From NCBI GenBank assembly GCA_963756525.1, contig CAVWNR010000003.1, positions 372,001-436,000 on the forward strand: 64,000 nucleotides of DNA, read 5' to 3'. A program made the translations under genes and the position numbers. Position 1 is the stretch's first letter; each line of letters opens with the position of its first letter. The notes beneath the pieces are model-generated. The model searched no databases. It was given only the letters and a program-made list of their open reading frames with translations, and was not told the origin of the DNA. Below, piece by piece: positions 61,053 to 64,000 of this stretch. Source of the DNA: CAVWNR01 sp963756525. Its GTDB lineage: Bacteria > Actinomycetota > Actinomycetes > Mycobacteriales > Jatrophihabitantaceae.

Positions 61053-62006
61053 TCAGCCCCTCGTCGCCAGCGACCGCAAGAAGAACGTCAGATTGGCCGG
61101 ACGTTCGGCCAGCCGCCGCATCAGATAGCCGTACCACTCGCCGCCATAAGGGACATAGACACGGACGGTCTGCCCGGCGGCGGCGAGCCGGCGTTGCTCG
61201 TCCGGACGGATGCCGTAGAGCATCTGGAACTCGAACTGGCCGGGCGACTTGCCGTGGTACCTGGCGCGCTCGGCGGCGATCGCGATCAGCCGCGGATCGT
61301 GGGTGGCGAACATCGGGTAGCCGTCGCCCCGGAGCAGCGCGTTCATGCAGCGCACGTACGAGCGATCTACCTCGTCGCGGGTGCGGAAGGCCACCGACGG
61401 CGGCTCGTCGTATGCGCCCTTGCACAGCCGCACCCGGCTTCCCGCGCGGGAGAGCGCACGGCAGTCGGCCTCGGTGCGGCGCAGGTAGGCCTGCAGCACT
61501 GCCGCCGTCTCGGGAAAGTCTGCGCGCAGATCGGCCAGGATCGACAGCGTCGAGTCGGTGGTGGTGTGGTCCTCCATGTCGAGGGTGACGGTTGCGCCGA
61601 CGCGGCGGGCGGTCCCGCAGATCGTCGCCGCGTGCTCGAGCGCGATCTTCTCACCGTCCGCCCCGAGCGCCTGGCCGATCGCAGAGAGCTTGACGCTGAT
61701 GTCGACGCGCGCGGTCAGCGGGGCGATCAACTCGGTGAGTCCGGCATTGTGCAGCGCGTCGAGGCCCCGGCAATACGCGTCGACGACGGAGTCGGCGTGC
61801 GCGACGTCGGTCGTGTCCTCGCCCAGGTAGTCGAGGCTCACGGTGAGGCCCTGGTTCACCAGCGCCGTCGTCACCCCGACCGCTGATGCGGTGTCGGATC
61901 CGGCGACGAACCGATGCACGATGCCGCGCGAGATAGGGCTGCCGGATACCAGATCCTCCAGGCGACGGTTGCGGGCGGCGGCGAGGATCGCGGAACGCAG
62001 CAGCAT
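61053..62006 (-). CDS. Proline dehydrogenase (monofunctional)
   Basis: This FAD enzyme oxidises proline to pyrroline-5-carboxylate. The 317-residue TIM-barrel protein shows VDISVKLSAIGQALG, VTLDMEDHTTTDSTLSIL, AVLQAYLRRTEADC, RVRLCKGAYDEPPSVAF, YPMFATHDPRLI and the flavin/proline end motif VYVPYGGEWYGYLMRRLAERP. It lacks the fused P5C dehydrogenase of enteric PutA. It may act with ProC or an unlinked dehydrogenase. Confidence 0.95.
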   Translation of the reverse strand: MLLRSAILAAARNRRLEDLVSGSPISRGIVHRFVAGSDTASAVGVTTALVNQGLTVSLDYLGEDTTDVAHADSVVDAYCRGLDALHNAGLTELIAPLTARVDISVKLSAIGQALGADGEKIALEHAATICGTARRVGATVTLDMEDHTTTDSTLSILADLRADFPETAAVLQAYLRRTEADCRALSRAGSRVRLCKGAYDEPPSVAFRTRDEVDRSYVRCMNALLRGDGYPMFATHDPRLIAIAAERARYHGKSPGQFEFQMLYGIRPDEQRRLAAAGQTVRVYVPYGGEWYGYLMRRLAERPANLTFFLRSLATRG

Positions 62007-62025
62007 GCCCAGAGGGTAACCAGGC

Positions 62026-62880
62026 TCAGCCGACCGGCTGCGCCTGATCGGAGCGTGGTGCCGTCACCAGATGTAGCCGGCAGAACGCGAGCGCCTCGGC
62101 GAGGTCGGCCTCCCGCTCGGCCCGGTCCATCGCCCGGCGGGTGTTTACCTCGACGACGACGTGGCCGGTGAAGCCATGCGCTGCCATCCGCTCCAGGACC
62201 TCGGCGCACGGCTGGTCGCCACGGCCCGGCACCAGGTGCTCGTCCCGGCCGGTGCCGACGCCGTCGGCGACGTGCAGGTGCGCCAGGCGCGGACCCATCG
62301 CGTCGAGCATCGCGATGGCGTCGGACTGCGAAACCGCGGTGTGCGAGAGATCCAGCGTGTAGTGCGGGTACGGCTCGCCGTCGGATGCGACGTCCCAGCT
62401 CGGCTGGTAGGCCGACACCTCCCGTCCCCGGACCCGCAAGGGGAACATGTTCTCGACCGCGAAGCGAACGTCGGTCTCGCCGGCCATGGCACGCAGGCCG
62501 GCCCGGAACTGCCGGGCGTAGTCGCGCTGCCAGCGAAACGGCGGATGGACGACCACGGTCTGCGCGCCCAAGAACTCGGCGGCCGCCTGCGCGCGCCGCA
62601 GCTTCGCCCACGGATCGGTCGACCAGACCCGCTGGGTGATGATCAGGCACGGCGCATGTATCGCGAGGATCGGCACGGAGTAGTGCTCGGAGAGCCGACG
62701 CAGCGCCTGCGGATCCTGGCTGATCGGGTCGGTCCAGACCATCACCTCGATGCCTTCGTAGCCGAGGCTGCTCGCCAGCTCGAACGCCACGGTGGTCGGC
62801 TCCGGGTACACCGACGCCGTCGAGAGCCCGACCCGCGCGGACGGGGAATGCAGCGCCCGCCGTTTTCGCGCCCTGGTCAT
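62026..62880 (-). CDS. Xylose isomerase-like TIM-barrel protein (sugar phosphate isomerase/epimerase family)
   Basis: This 284-residue AP-endonuclease-2/xylose isomerase-like barrel has VGLSTASVYPEPTTVAFELASSLGYEGIEVM and AVENMFPLRVRGREVSAY (metal glutamate). It also has TLDLSHTAVSQSDAIAML, HLHVADGVGTGRDEHLVPGRGDQPCAEVL and VVVEVNTRR, giving a plausible divalent-metal site. The same family member lies next to ppx in mycobacteria (Rv0498). The substrate is unknown. Its ATG overlaps the ppx stop (ATGA). Confidence 0.9.
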   Translation of the reverse strand: MTRARKRRALHSPSARVGLSTASVYPEPTTVAFELASSLGYEGIEVMVWTDPISQDPQALRRLSEHYSVPILAIHAPCLIITQRVWSTDPWAKLRRAQAAAEFLGAQTVVVHPPFRWQRDYARQFRAGLRAMAGETDVRFAVENMFPLRVRGREVSAYQPSWDVASDGEPYPHYTLDLSHTAVSQSDAIAMLDAMGPRLAHLHVADGVGTGRDEHLVPGRGDQPCAEVLERMAAHGFTGHVVVEVNTRRAMDRAEREADLAEALAFCRLHLVTAPRSDQAQPVG

Positions 62881-63809
62881 CCGCCGGCAAGCTGGTCGAT
62901 CCTGCGCAGGATGATGCCCTCGCGCAGCGCCCATGGGCACAGTTCGAACTCCGCGACGTTCAGGGCGTCCATGGCGGCGGCCGCGACCGCCGCGCCGGCG
63001 AGCATCTGATGGGCTCGCTCGGAGCTGACGCCGTCCAGCTCGGCGAGGTCGGTCGAGGACATCCGAGAGATGAACTCGCTGACCTGGTGCAGACCGTGGC
63101 GGGTGAGCACGCGGCGCTCACGCGGCCCCGCCGACGACGGGGCGGCACCGGCGAGCCGGGCGAGGGTGCGCAGCGTCTTGCTGGTCGCGACCACTCGGTC
63201 CGGCGGGCCGCCGCGCAGCAGTTCGCGCATCGGCGCCTTCAGCACGTCGTCGGCGAACTTGCGCAGCGCAGCCAGCTTGGCCTTGGCTGGCGGGTCGCCG
63301 TCGAGCCGGTCGCTGGTCAGCCGAGCCGCCCCGAGCGGAAGCGAGATCGCGCAGCGCGGATCCTCGTCAGCGCCCGCCGCGGCCTCCAACGACCCGCCGC
63401 CGACGTCGAGACAGAGCAGGTTCCCGGCACTCCAGCCGAACCAGCGGCGCGCCGCCAGGAACGTCAGCCGCGCCTCCTCCTCGCCGGTCAGCACGTTGAG
63501 GTCGACGCCGGCCTCGATGCGAACCCGCTCCAGAACATCCGCGCTGTTGCGCGCGTCGCGGACCGCGGACGTAGCGAAGGCGAGCAGCTCGGCGCAGTGC
63601 AGCTCCTTGGCCTGGCGCCGTGCGCCGATGACAGCGCCGACCAGTGCGTCCGCGCCTTCGACGGCGAGGTTGCCGCGTTTGTCGATGTGTTCGGCGAGGC
63701 GCAGCGCGCTGCTGCGGGACAGCTGCGGGGTCGGCTGCGCGCCGCGGTGTGCGTCGACGACGAGGAGGTGGACAGTGTTCGATCCGACATCGAGCACGCC
63801 CAGCCGCAT
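62877..63809 (-). CDS. ppx: Exopolyphosphatase/GppA-family phosphohydrolase
   Basis: This 310-residue ASKHA-fold enzyme hydrolyses polyphosphate or (p)ppGpp-type phosphates. It shows VLDVGSNTVHLLVVDAHRG (phosphate-1 motif), AFATSAVRDARNSADVLERV, LTGEEEARLTFLAARRWFG, CLDVGGGSLEAAAG (phosphate-2 motif) and DGVSSERAHQMLAGAAVAAAAM. The short length, without the C-terminal HD-like domain, matches mycobacterial Ppx1 (Rv0496). It is divergent from the conserved gene at the right edge, 39 bases away. Confidence 0.93.
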   Translation of the reverse strand: MRLGVLDVGSNTVHLLVVDAHRGAQPTPQLSRSSALRLAEHIDKRGNLAVEGADALVGAVIGARRQAKELHCAELLAFATSAVRDARNSADVLERVRIEAGVDLNVLTGEEEARLTFLAARRWFGWSAGNLLCLDVGGGSLEAAAGADEDPRCAISLPLGAARLTSDRLDGDPPAKAKLAALRKFADDVLKAPMRELLRGGPPDRVVATSKTLRTLARLAGAAPSSAGPRERRVLTRHGLHQVSEFISRMSSTDLAELDGVSSERAHQMLAGAAVAAAAMDALNVAEFELCPWALREGIILRRIDQLAGG

Positions 63810-63848
63810 ACTGCGACCCTAACGCCGCACGGGCCGTAGTCTCGTGTA

Positions 63849-64000
63849 GTGCCGTCCGCGCCGCTGCCGCTGATCACGCCCGCGCCCGAGGTGTCGCTCG
63901 ACTTCCCCCGCGAATGGATCGAGTTCCCCGATCCGGATGACGGCTCGCACTGGATCAGGGCCGACGTCACCTGGCTCTGCTCGCGCTGGACGTGCATCTT
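63849..64000 (+). CDS. Conserved actinobacterial protein (Rv0495c type), 5' part only
   Basis: The first 50 codons are visible (VPSAPLPLITPAPEVSLDFPREWIEFPDPDDGSHWIRADVTWLCSRWTCIF). The REWIEF-DPD...DVTWL-SRWTCIF pattern matches what I recall of Rv0495c, the conserved neighbour of ppx in mycobacteria. Its function is not established; cysteines suggest a metal-binding protein. The GTG start lies 39 bases from the divergent ppx start. The frame continues past the window. Confidence 0.8.
   Translation, partial: MPSAPLPLITPAPEVSLDFPREWIEFPDPDDGSHWIRADVTWLCSRWTCI

Overview
The window is high-GC chromosomal DNA with nearly continuous coding, frequent GTG starts and many 1- or 4-base stop/start overlaps. 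Gene content points to an actinobacterium that is neither a mycobacterium nor a typical Streptomyces. It makes menaquinone by the futalosine route (mqnA, mqnC and mqnE are present, with UbiA/UbiD/UbiX-type late genes). It has Lsr2, an F420-type luciferase-like oxidoreductase, the tiny ribosomal protein bS22 and a BldN-type sigma factor. From memory of reference gene orders, the left third (clpC, lsr2, lysS ... coaX, panC ... folK/B/P/E, ftsH, hpt, tilS, metalloprotease, dacB, ppa) follows Mycobacterium tuberculosis Rv3596c-Rv3628. The right third (cytochrome c biogenesis, hemL, hemB, hemD, hemC, hemA, glutaredoxin, HAD, acyltransferase, epimerase, bS22, HTH protein, proC, sugar isomerase, ppx, Rv0495c-like) follows Rv0495c-Rv0529, with a Streptomyces-like rex/bldN/rsbN insertion. 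A Frankineae/Jatrophihabitans-like lineage would fit, but this is inference.

Layout: 1-4405 protein quality control (clpC), nucleoid protein Lsr2 and LysRS, all on the minus strand. 4529-8030 an ABC-2 exporter followed by a DesK/DesR-like two-component system. 8049-9814 a methyltransferase with a repeat-laden 5' end, convergent with a luciferase-like oxidoreductase. 9826-12321 coenzyme A precursor genes (coaX, panC, a DUF2520 dehydrogenase; panD is absent). 12857-18759 two membrane proteins, the folate operon and ftsH. 18944-23612 hpt, tilS (carrying two palindromic inserts), a metalloprotease, a PBP4-type peptidase and inorganic pyrophosphatase. 23619-26073 an apparent three-gene operon: a 90-residue D-x-G-A repeat protein, a JmjC-type oxygenase and a sucrase/ferredoxin-like protein. 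26146-31308 menG, a form-II-type molybdenum hydroxylase (small, medium and large subunits) and a DMT-type transporter. 31350-32491 a DUF559 gene bracketed by related ~45-bp repeats. 32492-42251 futalosine-menaquinone genes mixed with small membrane proteins and an Lrp regulator. 42288-46235 System II cytochrome c maturation. 46310-53894 tetrapyrrole synthesis, ending with rex. 54056-56648 glutaredoxin, BldN-like sigma and its RsbN-like membrane partner. 56715-64000 lipid/epimerase genes, bS22, an excisionase-type HTH, proC, proline dehydrogenase, a sugar isomerase, ppx and the start of a conserved gene.

Functionally, much of the window supports respiration and redox balance: menaquinone, heme, cytochrome c and NADH sensing by Rex, which has a visible operator before rex-hemA-hemC-hemD. 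The parts least explained by known families are the repeat-protein/JmjC/ferredoxin-like operon, the palindromic elements translated inside tilS, and the repeat-flanked DUF559 cassette. No tRNA, rRNA, CRISPR array, transposase or prophage gene was recognised.
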